From the NCBI RefSeq assembly GCF_014197535.1, contig NZ_JACIFV010000016.1, positions 62,001 to 126,000 of the forward strand: DNA of 64,000 nt, written 5' to 3'. Shown piece after piece: positions 11,012 through 19,451 of the stretch. A program made the position numbers and the translations under genes. Source of the DNA: Rhizobium aethiopicum (lineage in GTDB: Bacteria > Pseudomonadota > Alphaproteobacteria > Rhizobiales > Rhizobiaceae). Under the pieces are notes generated by a model that saw only the letters and a list, made by a program, of their open reading frames with translations, had not been told where the DNA came from and searched no databases. The first letter of the stretch is position 1, and every line of letters begins with the position of its first letter.

Positions 11012-11365
11012 ATGGCGCATCAGACCGAAACACGCTGGGAAAAATCCGACGGAAAGCTTCACAAGGAACAGCAAATCCCGCCGGTCAAGGCAAAGCAGGG
11101 GCGTATGGGTTATCGTGTCCTGACCGTGCTGCTCGTGGCGCTGATCCTTGCCTTCGTGGTCTGGATTCCAGTCGAGATCTGGGGCCGCCGCGAGGCGAAC
11201 GAGGTGGCGCCGCAGCAGCCCGGCCAACAGCTCCAGCAGCAGCAGTCGGACGCAGCACCCGCGCCGACCATGCAAAATGGCAATGCGGTCCCGACCGAGA
11301 CGCCACAAACGGCGCCGGCCCCGAATACCGCTCCTGTGGCCCCGGCTCAACCTCCGGCCCAATAG
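11012..11365 (+). CDS. small single-span membrane protein, unknown function
   Basis: A 117-residue protein of unknown function. Two adjacent ATG codons (11009 and 11012) follow AGGAG; the second has the better 6-nt spacing. The first 30 residues are hydrophilic and charged (HQTETRWEKSDGKLHKEQ), then comes one membrane helix (TVLLVALILAFVVWIPVEIW), then a low-complexity tail rich in Gln, Pro and Ala (QQPGQQLQQQQ, then Pro-Thr-Ala repeats) likely in the periplasm. No domain is recognised. A good intrinsic terminator follows within 60 bp, so it is probably the last gene of its transcript. Confidence 0.6.
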   Translation: MAHQTETRWEKSDGKLHKEQQIPPVKAKQGRMGYRVLTVLLVALILAFVVWIPVEIWGRREANEVAPQQPGQQLQQQQSDAAPAPTMQNGNAVPTETPQTAPAPNTAPVAPAQPPAQ

Positions 11366-11387
11366 GCGTTCGACAGGTGATCTCCCG

Positions 11388-11424
11388 CATCCCGTCGCCA
11401 CCATGCGGCGGGATGTTTATGTTT
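11388..11424 (+). terminator. intrinsic terminator after the 117-residue membrane protein gene
   Basis: An 11-bp stem (arms 11388-11398 and 11405-11415, one G-T wobble) with a 6-nt loop is followed by TTTATGTTTT. It separates the upstream gene from pncB. Confidence 0.75.
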
Positions 11425-11552
11425 TGTCTGGACTTCCTCCGCCGATTTTTCGATAAGAAGGCGCACGAGCCGGTTTCGTGCGCCGGCCCGGAACTTGGCA
11501 GCACTCGGGAATTTGGCAGCACCTGACCGGAGTGGACAGGGGCAGGAATCTC

Positions 11553-12857
11553 ATGGCCAAGACCGATATCGCGAGACGCGTCTACAATCACGCCTGGAAA
11601 CTCGACCCGATCATCCGCAGCCTGATCGATACCGACTTCTACAAGCTGCTGATGCTGCAGATGATCTGGAAGCTCTATCCTGATGTGAACGCCTCCTTCA
11701 CCCTCATCAACCGCACCAAGCGCGTCCATCTCGCCGAAGAGATCGATGAGGGCGAATTGCGCGAACAGCTCGACCACGCCCGCACGCTGCGGCTCTCCAA
11801 GAAGGAGATGATCTGGCTGGCGGGTAACAGTTTCTACGGCCGTGCGCAGATCTTCGAGCCCGAATTCCTGGCCTGGCTGTCCAACTTCCAACTTCCCGAA
11901 TACGAGCTGTCGAAGAAGGACGGGCAATATGTTCTGGACTTCCATGGGTCCTGGAAGGAAACCACGATGTGGGAGATCCCGGCGCTTGCCATCGTCAACG
12001 AGCTACGTTCGCGTTCGGCGATGAGGGCGCTCGGCCCTTTCACGCTGGATGTGCTCTATGCCCGCGCCAAGGCGAAGATGTGGTCGAAGGTCGAGCGGCT
12101 GAAGGAGTTGCCCGGCCTGCGCATCTCCGATTTCGGCACCCGCCGCCGCCACAGCTTTCTCTGGCAGCGCTGGTGCGTCGAGGCGCTAAAGGAAGGTATC
12201 GGTCCGGCCTTCACCGGCACCAGCAATGTATTGCTGGCGATGGATTCCGATCTCGAGGCGGTCGGCACCAATGCCCACGAGCTGCCGATGGTGGCCGCCG
12301 CCCTGGCGCAGACCGATGAGCAACTGCGCAACGCCCCTTACAAGATCCTGCGCGACTGGAACAAGCTCTATGGCGGCAACCTGCTGATCGTCCTGCCGGA
12401 CGCCTTCGGCACCGCGGCCTTCCTGCGCGACGCCCCCGAATGGGTCGCCGACTGGACCGGCTTCCGTCCCGACAGCGCGCCGCCGATCGAAGGCGGTGAA
12501 AAGATCATCGACTGGTGGAAGAAGATGGGCCGCGATCCGCGCCAGAAGCTGTTGATCTTCTCCGACGGTCTCGATGTCGACGCCATCATCGATACCTACC
12601 GGCATTTCGAAGGCCGCGTGCGCATGAGCTTCGGCTGGGGAACGAACCTGACGAATGATTTTGCCGGCTGCGCCCCGACCGAAATATCGGGCCTCAATCC
12701 GATCTCGATCGTCTGCAAGGTCAGCGACGCCAACGGTCGTCCGGCGGTAAAACTCTCCGACAATCCGCAGAAGGCGACCGGTGAACCGACGGAGGTCGAA
12801 CGTTACCTGAAGTTCTTCGGTGCGGAGGACAGGGTGGATCAGACCGTTCTGGTTTAG
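11553..12857 (+). CDS. pncB: nicotinate phosphoribosyltransferase
   Basis: The 434-residue cytosolic enzyme joins nicotinate to PRPP (with ATP) in NAD salvage. It starts with MAKTDIARRVYNH and shows DTDFYKLLMLQMIW, the first substrate-binding segment of the family, DFGTRRRHSFLWQ (the PncB signature that precedes the catalytic His region), FTGTSNVLLA, and the phosphate-binding region FGWGTNLTNDF near the C-terminus. The length equals typical proteobacterial PncB. AGGAA lies just before the ATG. The stop overlaps by 4 bp the end of the convergent gene on the other strand. Confidence 0.95.
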   Translation: MAKTDIARRVYNHAWKLDPIIRSLIDTDFYKLLMLQMIWKLYPDVNASFTLINRTKRVHLAEEIDEGELREQLDHARTLRLSKKEMIWLAGNSFYGRAQIFEPEFLAWLSNFQLPEYELSKKDGQYVLDFHGSWKETTMWEIPALAIVNELRSRSAMRALGPFTLDVLYARAKAKMWSKVERLKELPGLRISDFGTRRRHSFLWQRWCVEALKEGIGPAFTGTSNVLLAMDSDLEAVGTNAHELPMVAAALAQTDEQLRNAPYKILRDWNKLYGGNLLIVLPDAFGTAAFLRDAPEWVADWTGFRPDSAPPIEGGEKIIDWWKKMGRDPRQKLLIFSDGLDVDAIIDTYRHFEGRVRMSFGWGTNLTNDFAGCAPTEISGLNPISIVCKVSDANGRPAVKLSDNPQKATGEPTEVERYLKFFGAEDRVDQTVLV

Positions 12858-13102
12858 GCTCGCCGCGCCGCGCGATCATCCCGGTGTACGACGCGGCCAT
12901 CCCGGGGTAGATCGATATGCCCAGCCATCGCATCCTCGATCGCCCAGCCGAAACGCCAGGCGTCGAACATCGAATACCATTCCTGCAGATCGGTGATCGG
13001 CAGAACATCCGGCTTCGACATCGGATTGTCCGCCAGACTGCGGCCAAGAGCACGGTCGCGCACGCCACGCTCCTGCATCTCAAGCAGATTCTCGAACATC
13101 AT
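12854..13102 (-). CDS. small conserved-looking protein, unknown function
   Basis: An 82-residue hydrophilic protein with no domain I can name. GGGAGG lies 7 nt before the ATG at 13100-13102; a GTG and another ATG adjoin it. The middle holds an aromatic stretch, DLQEWYSMFDAWRFGWAIED, and the tail is highly charged. The W-x-x-GW pattern is vaguely like ribosome-modulation-factor relatives, but that is only an impression. It converges on pncB with a 4-bp overlap. Codon use looks like the surrounding genes, supporting a real gene. Confidence 0.55.
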   Translation of the reverse strand: MMFENLLEMQERGVRDRALGRSLADNPMSKPDVLPITDLQEWYSMFDAWRFGWAIEDAMAGHIDLPRDGRVVHRDDRAARRA

Positions 13103-13105
13103 CAC

Positions 13106-13460
13106 CCGGCCTCCCGTTCTATGGGTTTATGCAATCATGCTAATGAAGCATTGTCGAGTCCGGATGTGAGCATTCCGGTTTTTCACAGGATTAGCCCCAT
13201 TTCGCTATTTCCAGGCAATCGCGGCCGACCTCGGGGCGATCTGGCGAAATGGATTTGGGCGTGACGGGGAGGCCCGGCTTCCTGGCTGGGGTCCGCCACC
13301 GAGCCTCCCGGCTGGCCGAATCTCTGAAAGCGGCAGCACTGACAATTGCCGCTTTCTGCTCGGGCCGATCCAATTGTGATGGAGGCGAGAGTTAACCAGC
13401 GGTTACTATCCACCGGCCGCGTCTCAATCCGACGCAATTCACCAGCCCGCCCGGCGGCTC
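13106..13460. other. intergenic region with strong stem-loop, no gene seen
   Basis: This 355-bp gap holds no convincing coding frame. It has a perfect 10-bp inverted repeat (13326-13335 and 13347-13356, 11-nt loop) and, just before it, GGGAGGC and GCCTCCC arms (13267-13273, 13303-13309). There is no U-run, so these are not ordinary terminators. A structured small RNA is possible but unproven. Confidence 0.4.
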
Positions 13461-13670
13461 TCAGGCAGCCAGTCTGCGAAACCGCGTCCTGATCCGATCG
13501 AGATAATAATGGCCCGGGGATGGCGCCGCCGTCATCGCATGGGCTTCCGAAGAGGGCACACCCTCGAACAGACGCTCCTCGCCGTTCTTGAAGCAGATCC
13601 TGAGCCGCCCGTCTTCCTGGCTGAAATAGACGGATTTGATGATCTTCGACTTCACCGAAAGTTCTTCCAC
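13461..13670 (-). CDS. KTSC-domain protein
   Basis: A short protein of about 69 residues made up almost entirely of a KTSC domain, named after its lysyl-tRNA synthetase C-terminal-like occurrence; its function is unknown, perhaps nucleic-acid binding. The domain reads IIKSVYFSQEDGRLRICF, then NGEERLFEGVP, APSPGHYYLDRIR. The frame is open upstream through tRNA-Ser, so an ATG far upstream is not credible; a GTG at 13668-13670 with AGAGG 8 nt before, or a second GTG at 13653-13655 with GGAAGAA before, are the likely starts. It lies downstream of tRNA-Ser on the same strand. Confidence 0.7.
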   Translation of the reverse strand: MEELSVKSKIIKSVYFSQEDGRLRICFKNGEERLFEGVPSSEAHAMTAAPSPGHYYLDRIRTRFRRLAA

Positions 13671-13823
13671 CTGTTTTACCTCTGCTGTTGGTTTTGGCAG
13701 AACCCTAAACCCAAACGTGCAAAGACACGGTGAAGCAGCGTGGTAAAAATTCTCCAATTCTGGACATGCCGAACTCGGTTTGACCGGCGGATATCTGCAG
13801 GAGATGCATGAGAGAAAGTGAAA

Positions 13824-13913
13824 TGGCGGACAGGGAGGGATTCGAACCCTCGGTACGCTTTCACGTACACACGCGTTCCAGGCGTGCGCCTTAAACCACT
13901 CGGCCACCTGTCC
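13824..13913 (-). tRNA. tRNA-Ser (anticodon GGA)
   Basis: The minus strand folds into a class II tRNA: 7-bp acceptor stem GGACAGG/CCTGTCC, anticodon stem CACGC/GCGTG around loop CTGGAAC (anticodon GGA), a long variable arm (GTACGTGAAAGCGTAC) and T-arm GAGGGTTCGAATCCCTC. Discriminator G and an encoded CCA complete the 3' end at 13824. Confidence 0.97.
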
Positions 13914-14140
13914 TTTGGCGTTCGCGCCCGGAGAGGAGCAAATCGTCGGAACGGCGCGATATATACCGATGAATTTTTGCCGATCAACCCAAATCTAACA
14001 GTTTTTTGACTTCTTCCGATAAAACTCCCTTCGGCCCATCCCATTGTGCTTCACCTCAGCGATGACTATGTAATTCTCAAGGTGGAGAATGGCGCGGGCT
14101 CGCCGGAATTGTCCGGCATATCGAAGCGTCGGAGGGATTG

Positions 14141-14458
14141 ATGCGTTTCCTGTTGCGTCTGGCGAGTCTTGTCGCGCTTGCGGCAGCCGTTATTGCCGGG
14201 ACCATCGATTCGATCCAGTCGGTTGCCGCCTCCGCCGTGATCATGACGCCGATGTCGGACGCCTGGCAGGATGTGAGCCCGGACACGCTGACGTCGCTGC
14301 AATCCGCGCTTTCCTATTATATCCACCCGCGCTTCTATGCCTTCATCTTTCAGTGGCTGATGCTGCAGCCGGCCTTTGCGGTTTTTCTGGTAATCGCGCT
14401 GCTTCTTTGGATGATCGGCTACAAGAAACCGCAAGTGTCAGGCCGCTTCATCGCGTAG
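14141..14458 (+). CDS. small membrane protein, unknown function
   Basis: A 105-residue protein with a first membrane helix at about residues 2-22 (possibly a signal anchor), a central periplasmic segment of about 45 residues, and a second helix near FAVFLVIALLLWMIGY followed by KKPQ. GGAGG lies 5 nt before the ATG; a TTG immediately upstream is less likely. I do not recognise the family, although its arrangement and codon use are those of a real rhizobial gene. It stands alone between tRNA-Ser and the nucleoside uptake operon. Confidence 0.6.
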   Translation: MRFLLRLASLVALAAAVIAGTIDSIQSVAASAVIMTPMSDAWQDVSPDTLTSLQSALSYYIHPRFYAFIFQWLMLQPAFAVFLVIALLLWMIGYKKPQVSGRFIA

Positions 14459-14768
14459 CCGATCGGTTTGAGCCGGTGCGATGCGGCGAAGGCCTGATAT
14501 GGCCCTCCGCGGCTTCGGCATCTGCCGGCGGATTGGCTAGAAAAACTGCAGCCGCGATGGGGAAATGTCCAAAAATCAGCCGGGAAGAACTGATTTTCAG
14601 CAATCGCTGCAAATCTTTACCGCCTGAAAAATTTCTGGTGAATTTTTCCGTGAGCCATGCAAGGATGCGCGCAGCCAGGCCTCCGGGGGGAGGTCGGTGG
14701 TTCCGCAGACATGTCCGAAAAGGGCTTGCGGGAGGACCCCTAACGAATAGCAACAACAGGGCTGCACA
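14459..14768 (+). promoter_or_regulatory. structured leader of the nucleoside importer operon
   Basis: This 310-bp stretch holds no gene. It carries two perfect 8-bp hairpins: AAAATCAG/CTGATTTT (14572-14579, 14590-14597) and GAAAAATT/AATTTTTC (14626-14633, 14641-14648). A GC-rich, pairing-prone segment (about 14660-14735) follows before the start codon. I do not recognise a known riboswitch. The promoter must lie here or just upstream but is not clear. Confidence 0.45.
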
Positions 14769-15761
14769 ATGAAAAAATCCCTTCTCACTCTCCTTGCCGT
14801 GGCTGCCATGTCGACGACGGCGCTGGCCGCCGATGTCAAACCGGCGCTGGTTTACGGCACCGGCGGGAAGTTCGATAAGTCTTTCAACGAAGCTGCCTAT
14901 AACGGCGCCGAGAAGTTTAAGGCCGAGACCGGCATCGCCTATCGCGACTTCGAGCCGACCGGCGACACGCAAGGCGAACAGGCCATCCGCAACTTCGCAA
15001 GCCGCGGTTTCAATCCGGTGGTCGCCGTTTCCTTCGCCTGGACTTCGGCAATCGAGAAGGTCGCAGCCGAATTCCCTGACACCAAATTTATCATCGTCGA
15101 CTCCGTCGTCGATAAGCCGAACGTCCGCTCGGTAGTCTACAAGGAAGAAGAAGGCTCCTACCTTGTCGGCATTCTCGCCGGCATGGCATCCAAGACCGGC
15201 AAGGTCGGTTTCGTCGGCGGCATGGACATCCCGCTGATCCGCAAATTCGAATGCGGTTACGAGCAGGGTGCGCGCGCTGCCAAGGCCAATGTCGAGGTTT
15301 TCCAGAACATGACCGGCACGACGGGTGCAGCCTGGAATGACCCGGTTCGCGGCGGCGAGCTCACCAAGAACCAGATCGACCAAGGCGCCGACGTCATTTA
15401 CGCCGCAGCCGGCGCCACGGGTCTCGGCGTTCTGCAGACCGCCGCCGACAACAAGAAGCTGTCGATCGGCGTCGATTCCAACCAGAACCATCTGCATCCG
15501 GGCTCGGTCCTGACTTCGATGGTCAAGCGCGTCGACCTCGCCGTCTATAACGCCTATACCGACACCAAGAACGACAAGTTCACCGCTGGTGTTCAGGCTC
15601 TCGGCGTCAAGGAAGATGGTGTTGGCGCCGCGATCGACGACAACAACAAGTCGCTGATCACGCCGGAAATGCAGGCTGCCGTCGACAAGGCCAAGGCCGA
15701 TATCATCGCCGGAACCGTCAAGGTTCACGATTACACCTCGGACAACGCTTGCCCGAAGTGA
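14769..15761 (+). CDS. BMP-family nucleoside-binding protein of ABC importer
   Basis: The 330-residue periplasmic protein belongs to the Med/BMP (basic membrane protein, PnrA-like) family, whose characterised members bind purine and other nucleosides. A signal peptide covers residues 1-20 (TTALA then AD). Domain landmarks are LVYGTGGKFDKSFNEAAYNGA, GFVGGMDIPLIRKFECGY and GAAWNDP, plus GADVIYAAAGATGLGVLQ. There is no lipobox Cys, so it is soluble, unlike the lipoprotein PnrA of spirochaetes. It is followed by a strong hairpin and then the ATPase and two permease genes. Nucleoside specificity is supported by cdd, punA, deoC and deoA downstream. Confidence 0.9.
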   Translation: MKKSLLTLLAVAAMSTTALAADVKPALVYGTGGKFDKSFNEAAYNGAEKFKAETGIAYRDFEPTGDTQGEQAIRNFASRGFNPVVAVSFAWTSAIEKVAAEFPDTKFIIVDSVVDKPNVRSVVYKEEEGSYLVGILAGMASKTGKVGFVGGMDIPLIRKFECGYEQGARAAKANVEVFQNMTGTTGAAWNDPVRGGELTKNQIDQGADVIYAAAGATGLGVLQTAADNKKLSIGVDSNQNHLHPGSVLTSMVKRVDLAVYNAYTDTKNDKFTAGVQALGVKEDGVGAAIDDNNKSLITPEMQAAVDKAKADIIAGTVKVHDYTSDNACPK

Positions 15762-15788
15762 TCAGCGCCCTGATGTAATATCGAGATC

Positions 15789-15827
15789 GGGCGTATGGCG
15801 GAGGGGATTTTCGCCATACGCCCTTTT
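15789..15827 (+). terminator. intercistronic terminator-like hairpin after the binding-protein gene
   Basis: A perfect 12-bp stem (15789-15800 and 15812-15823) with an 11-nt loop is followed by TTTTCTTATTT. It lies between the binding-protein stop and the ATPase start, only about 20 bp before the next start codon. Partial termination or 3'-end protection would give more binding protein than membrane subunits. Confidence 0.8.
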
Positions 15828-15844
15828 CTTATTTGGAGCCTGCA

Positions 15845-17356
15845 GTGACAGATAAGCCCGCTATCGAGCTTGTCGGCATCGATAAGAAATTCGGTGCCGT
15901 CCATGCCAACAAGGACATCAACCTCACCGTTGCCAAGGGGACGATCCACGGCATCATCGGTGAAAACGGCGCCGGGAAATCGACGCTGATGTCGATCATC
16001 TATGGTTTCTACCACGCCGACAGCGGCGAGATCCGCGTCAACGGCAATCCGGTCACCATCCGTGACAGCCAGGCGGCGATCGCCGCCGGCATCGGCATGG
16101 TGCACCAGCATTTCATGCTGGTCGACAATTTCACTGTGCTCGAGAACATCATGCTCGGCGCCGAAGGCGGCTCGCTGCTGGCCAGAGGCGTCGCATCGGC
16201 CCGCGCCGAGCTCAAGCGGCTGGAAACCGAATACGGTCTTGAAGTCGATCCCGACGCACTGATCGAAGAGCTGCCGGTCGGCTTGCAGCAGCGCGTCGAA
16301 ATTCTGAAAGCCATGTATCGCGGCGCCGAGATCCTGATCCTCGACGAACCCACAGGCGTGCTGACGCCGGCTGAAGCCGATCACCTCTTCCGCATCCTCA
16401 AGGTGCTGCGCGACCAGGGCAAGACGATCATCCTCATCACCCATAAGCTGCGCGAGATCATGGCGATCACCGATACGGTCTCCGTCATGCGCCGCGGCGA
16501 GATGGTCGCCACCCGCAAGACGACGGAAACGACGGTGGAGGAGCTTGCCGAGCTGATGGTCGGTCGTCGCGTGCTGCTGCGCGTGCAGAAGGGCGAAGCC
16601 AATCCGGGCGCCGCCGTACTCTCCGTCCGCAACCTGACGGTCAAGGACAACCGCGGCGTCACCATGGTCGACAACGTCTCCTTCGACGTGCGCGCCGGCG
16701 AGATCGTCGGCATCGCCGGTGTCGCCGGCAACGGCCAGTCGGAATTGCTGGAGGCGATCGCCGGAATCCGCAAGCCTGTCTCCGGCGAAATCCTTCTCGA
16801 CGGCCAGACGATCGACAAGGCCGATCCCGCCCGCCTGCGCGACCTCGGGCTTGCCCATATTCCCGAGGACCGGCACCATATGGGGCTGGTGCTGAAATTC
16901 GAGGAATATGAAAACTCCGTCCTCGGCTATCACCGCCGTCCGGGCTACAGCAAAGGGCCGCTGCTCAATCTCGACGCGATCCGCCAGGATGCGATGGAGA
17001 AGATCGAAAAATATGACATCCGCCCGCCGAATCCGCGGCTGAAGACGGCCAATTTCTCCGGCGGCAACCAGCAGAAGATCGTCGTCGCGCGCGAAATCGA
17101 ACGCGATCCGAAGATGCTGATCATCGGGCAGCCGACACGCGGCGTCGATATCGGCGCCATCGAATTCATTCACCGCCGGATCATCGAGATGCGCGACGCG
17201 GGCAAGGCGATCCTGCTCGTCTCCGTCGAGCTCGATGAGATCCGCGCCCTTTCCGACCGTATCCTTGTCATGTTCGCCGGCCATGTCGTCGGTGAGAAGA
17301 CGCCCGATGCCGGTGAACAGACCCTCGGCCTGATGATGGCCGGCATTGCCGCGTGA
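15845..17356 (+). CDS. nucleoside ABC importer, tandem ATPase
   Basis: This 503-residue protein has two ATP-binding cassettes of the sugar/nucleoside (RbsA/YufO) type. Cassette 1 has Walker A GENGAGKST, a variant signature VGLQQRVEIL and Walker B ILILDEPTGVLTP. Cassette 2 has a degenerate Walker A (GVAGNGQSE lacking the Lys) and signature FSGGNQQKIVVA, as is normal in this family. The GTG at 15845 has GGAG 6 nt upstream. It drives import by the two permeases that follow; the stop is only a few nt before the first permease. Confidence 0.92.
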   Translation: MTDKPAIELVGIDKKFGAVHANKDINLTVAKGTIHGIIGENGAGKSTLMSIIYGFYHADSGEIRVNGNPVTIRDSQAAIAAGIGMVHQHFMLVDNFTVLENIMLGAEGGSLLARGVASARAELKRLETEYGLEVDPDALIEELPVGLQQRVEILKAMYRGAEILILDEPTGVLTPAEADHLFRILKVLRDQGKTIILITHKLREIMAITDTVSVMRRGEMVATRKTTETTVEELAELMVGRRVLLRVQKGEANPGAAVLSVRNLTVKDNRGVTMVDNVSFDVRAGEIVGIAGVAGNGQSELLEAIAGIRKPVSGEILLDGQTIDKADPARLRDLGLAHIPEDRHHMGLVLKFEEYENSVLGYHRRPGYSKGPLLNLDAIRQDAMEKIEKYDIRPPNPRLKTANFSGGNQQKIVVAREIERDPKMLIIGQPTRGVDIGAIEFIHRRIIEMRDAGKAILLVSVELDEIRALSDRILVMFAGHVVGEKTPDAGEQTLGLMMAGIAA

Positions 17357-17363
17357 GGCCTTT

Positions 17364-18467
17364 ATGAGCACTGCTTCCGTACCGCTACCCAATTGGATCA
17401 ATTACGGTCTGATCCCGCTTTTAAACCTCGTCGTCGCCTTCCTGATCTCAGGCTTCGTCGTCTGGCTGATCGGCGAGAGCCCGCTCGGTGCGCTGTCGCT
17501 GCTGCTCGAGGGTTCGCTCGGCAATGGCGAATTCATAGGCTTCACGCTGTTCTACGCGACGAGCTTTATCTTCACCGGTCTTTCCGTTGCGGTGGCAATC
17601 CATGCCGGCCTCTTCAACATCGGCTCCGAAGGTCAGGCCTATCTTGGTGGCCTCGGCTGCGCTTTGGTGGCGCTTTCGCTCGACAATTACCTGCCATGGT
17701 ATGTGACGATGCCGGTTGCGGTCGTCGGCGCTGCCCTCTTCGGTGCGATGGCGGCCTTCATTCCGGCATGGCTTCAGGCGAAACGCGGCAGCCATATCGT
17801 CATCACGACGATCATGTTCAACTACATCATCGCCTCGCTGATGAACTATCTGCTGGTGCACGTACTGATCGTGCCCGGCAAAATGGCGCCGGAAACACGC
17901 ACATTCCTCGAGGGCGGGCAGTTGCCGAAGCTAACATGGCTGATGGAGATATTCGGGACAAAGCTCGGTGCTGCCCCGTTGAACGTTTCTTTCATCATTG
18001 CGCTGGTCATGTGTTATGCCGTTTGGCTTCTTATCTGGCGCACGAAGCTTGGTTTCGAGATGCGCACGCTGGGCGTTAGCCCGACGGCCGCTTCCTATGC
18101 CGGTATGCCCTATGTACGGATCGTGATGATCGCCATGATGCTTTCCGGCGCGCTCGCCGGCATGATGGCACTCAATCCTGTCATGGGCGCCTCCGCCCGC
18201 CTGCAGGTGGGTTTCGTTAGCGGCGCTGGCTTCGTCGGTATCGCCGTATCGCTGATGGGCCGCAACCATCCGCTCGGCATCATTTTCGCAGCCATCTTGT
18301 TCGGTGTTCTCTACCAGGGTGGCGACTGGATCTCTTTCGAAATGCCGAACATCACCCGAGAAATGATCCTCGTCATCCAGGGTCTGGTCATCCTGTTCGC
18401 CGGCGCGTTGGAATATATGTTCCGGCCGGCGATTGTGCGCTTCTATCAACAGTTCAAGCGAGCCTGA
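17364..18467 (+). CDS. nucleoside ABC importer permease 1
   Basis: A 367-residue permease of the BPD_transp_2 (RbsC/YufP) group with eight to ten membrane helices. Motifs include AIHAGLFNIGSEGQAYLGGL, typical of nucleoside permeases, and FQAKRGSHIVITTIMFN-like sequence HIVITTIMFNYI. The start ATG is preceded by GAGG overlapping the ATPase stop. It forms a heteromeric channel with the next gene product. Confidence 0.92.
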   Translation: MSTASVPLPNWINYGLIPLLNLVVAFLISGFVVWLIGESPLGALSLLLEGSLGNGEFIGFTLFYATSFIFTGLSVAVAIHAGLFNIGSEGQAYLGGLGCALVALSLDNYLPWYVTMPVAVVGAALFGAMAAFIPAWLQAKRGSHIVITTIMFNYIIASLMNYLLVHVLIVPGKMAPETRTFLEGGQLPKLTWLMEIFGTKLGAAPLNVSFIIALVMCYAVWLLIWRTKLGFEMRTLGVSPTAASYAGMPYVRIVMIAMMLSGALAGMMALNPVMGASARLQVGFVSGAGFVGIAVSLMGRNHPLGIIFAAILFGVLYQGGDWISFEMPNITREMILVIQGLVILFAGALEYMFRPAIVRFYQQFKRA

Positions 18468-18477
18468 GGAGCGGACG

Positions 18478-19449
18478 ATGGATTATTATGAAATCTTCAT
18501 CAGCATCTTGGCGTCCACTATCCGCCTGTCGATCCCGCTGATCTTCACCGCGCTCGCCGGTCTGTTTTCGGAGCGCGCCGGCATCTTCGATATTGGCCTT
18601 GAGGGGAAGATGCTGGGATCGGCCTTCGCCGCCGCCTGTATTGCCTATCTCACCGATTCCGCCTGGCTAGGGCTCGGCGCGGGCGTCGTCTGCTCGGTGG
18701 CGCTCAGCCTGGTGCACGGCTTTGCCTCGATCACCAATCGCGGCAACCAGATCGTCTCCGGAGTCGCGATCAACTTTTTCATTGCCGGCATCACCATTGT
18801 CCTCGGCCAAGCTTGGTTCGGCCAGGGCGGCCGCACGCCGCAGCTGGCGCCTGAGGCCCGCTTCGCGCCGATCATCCTGCCGGGCGCCGATGCCCTCCAC
18901 GACATACCGATCGTCGGTCCTCTCTATGCAAGCGTCATATCGGGCAACAATATCCTCACCTATCTCGCCTTCCTCGCCGTGCCCTTCTCCTGGTGGGTGC
19001 TTTACCGCACGCGTTTCGGCCTCCGGCTGCGCGCCGTCGGCGAAAATCCGGGCGCGGTCGATACGGCAGGCATTTCGGTTGCCTGGCTGCGCTACCGCGC
19101 CGTCATGTGCGCCGGCATCCTCTGCGGCTTTTCCGGCACCTATCTGGCGATCGCCCAGTCCGCCGCCTTCATCAAGGACATGTCGGCCGGCAAGGGTTAT
19201 ATCGCGCTCGCTGCCCTGGTCTTCGCCAAGTGGAAGCCGGTACCGGTGATGTTTGCCTGTCTGCTGTTCGGCTTCCTCGATGCTTTGGCGAACTTCATGC
19301 AGGGCAAGCAGGTACCATTGGTCGGTGAAGTGCCGGTCCAGGTTTTCCAGGCGCTGCCCTATATCTTGACCTGTATCCTGCTTGCCGGCTTCATCGGCGT
19401 CGCAATCCCGCCGAAGGCCGGCGGCGTGCCCTATACGAAGGAGCGTTGA
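18478..19449 (+). CDS. nucleoside ABC importer permease 2
   Basis: A 323-residue permease, paralogous in fold to the preceding one (BPD_transp_2, YufQ type). The motif SERAGIFDIGLEGKMLGSAF aligns with the equivalent NIGSEGQ motif of permease 1; GNQIVSGVAINFFIAGI and SAGKGYIALAALVFAKW are characteristic. GAGGAGCGG precedes the ATG. Its stop is 2 nt before the cdd start, showing one operon for uptake and catabolism. Confidence 0.92.
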   Translation: MDYYEIFISILASTIRLSIPLIFTALAGLFSERAGIFDIGLEGKMLGSAFAAACIAYLTDSAWLGLGAGVVCSVALSLVHGFASITNRGNQIVSGVAINFFIAGITIVLGQAWFGQGGRTPQLAPEARFAPIILPGADALHDIPIVGPLYASVISGNNILTYLAFLAVPFSWWVLYRTRFGLRLRAVGENPGAVDTAGISVAWLRYRAVMCAGILCGFSGTYLAIAQSAAFIKDMSAGKGYIALAALVFAKWKPVPVMFACLLFGFLDALANFMQGKQVPLVGEVPVQVFQALPYILTCILLAGFIGVAIPPKAGGVPYTKER

Positions 19450-19451
19450 TC

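Noticed and set aside
13183..13437. An 84-codon minus-strand frame in the gap after pncB
   Set aside because: Composition is typical of an antisense or non-coding frame, there is no ribosome-binding site and the stretch is occupied by stem-loops.
13824..13913. tRNA-Ser as the integration site of the right-end element
   Set aside because: It lies over 45 kb from the element, the tRNA is complete and the flanking genes are ordinary chromosome.
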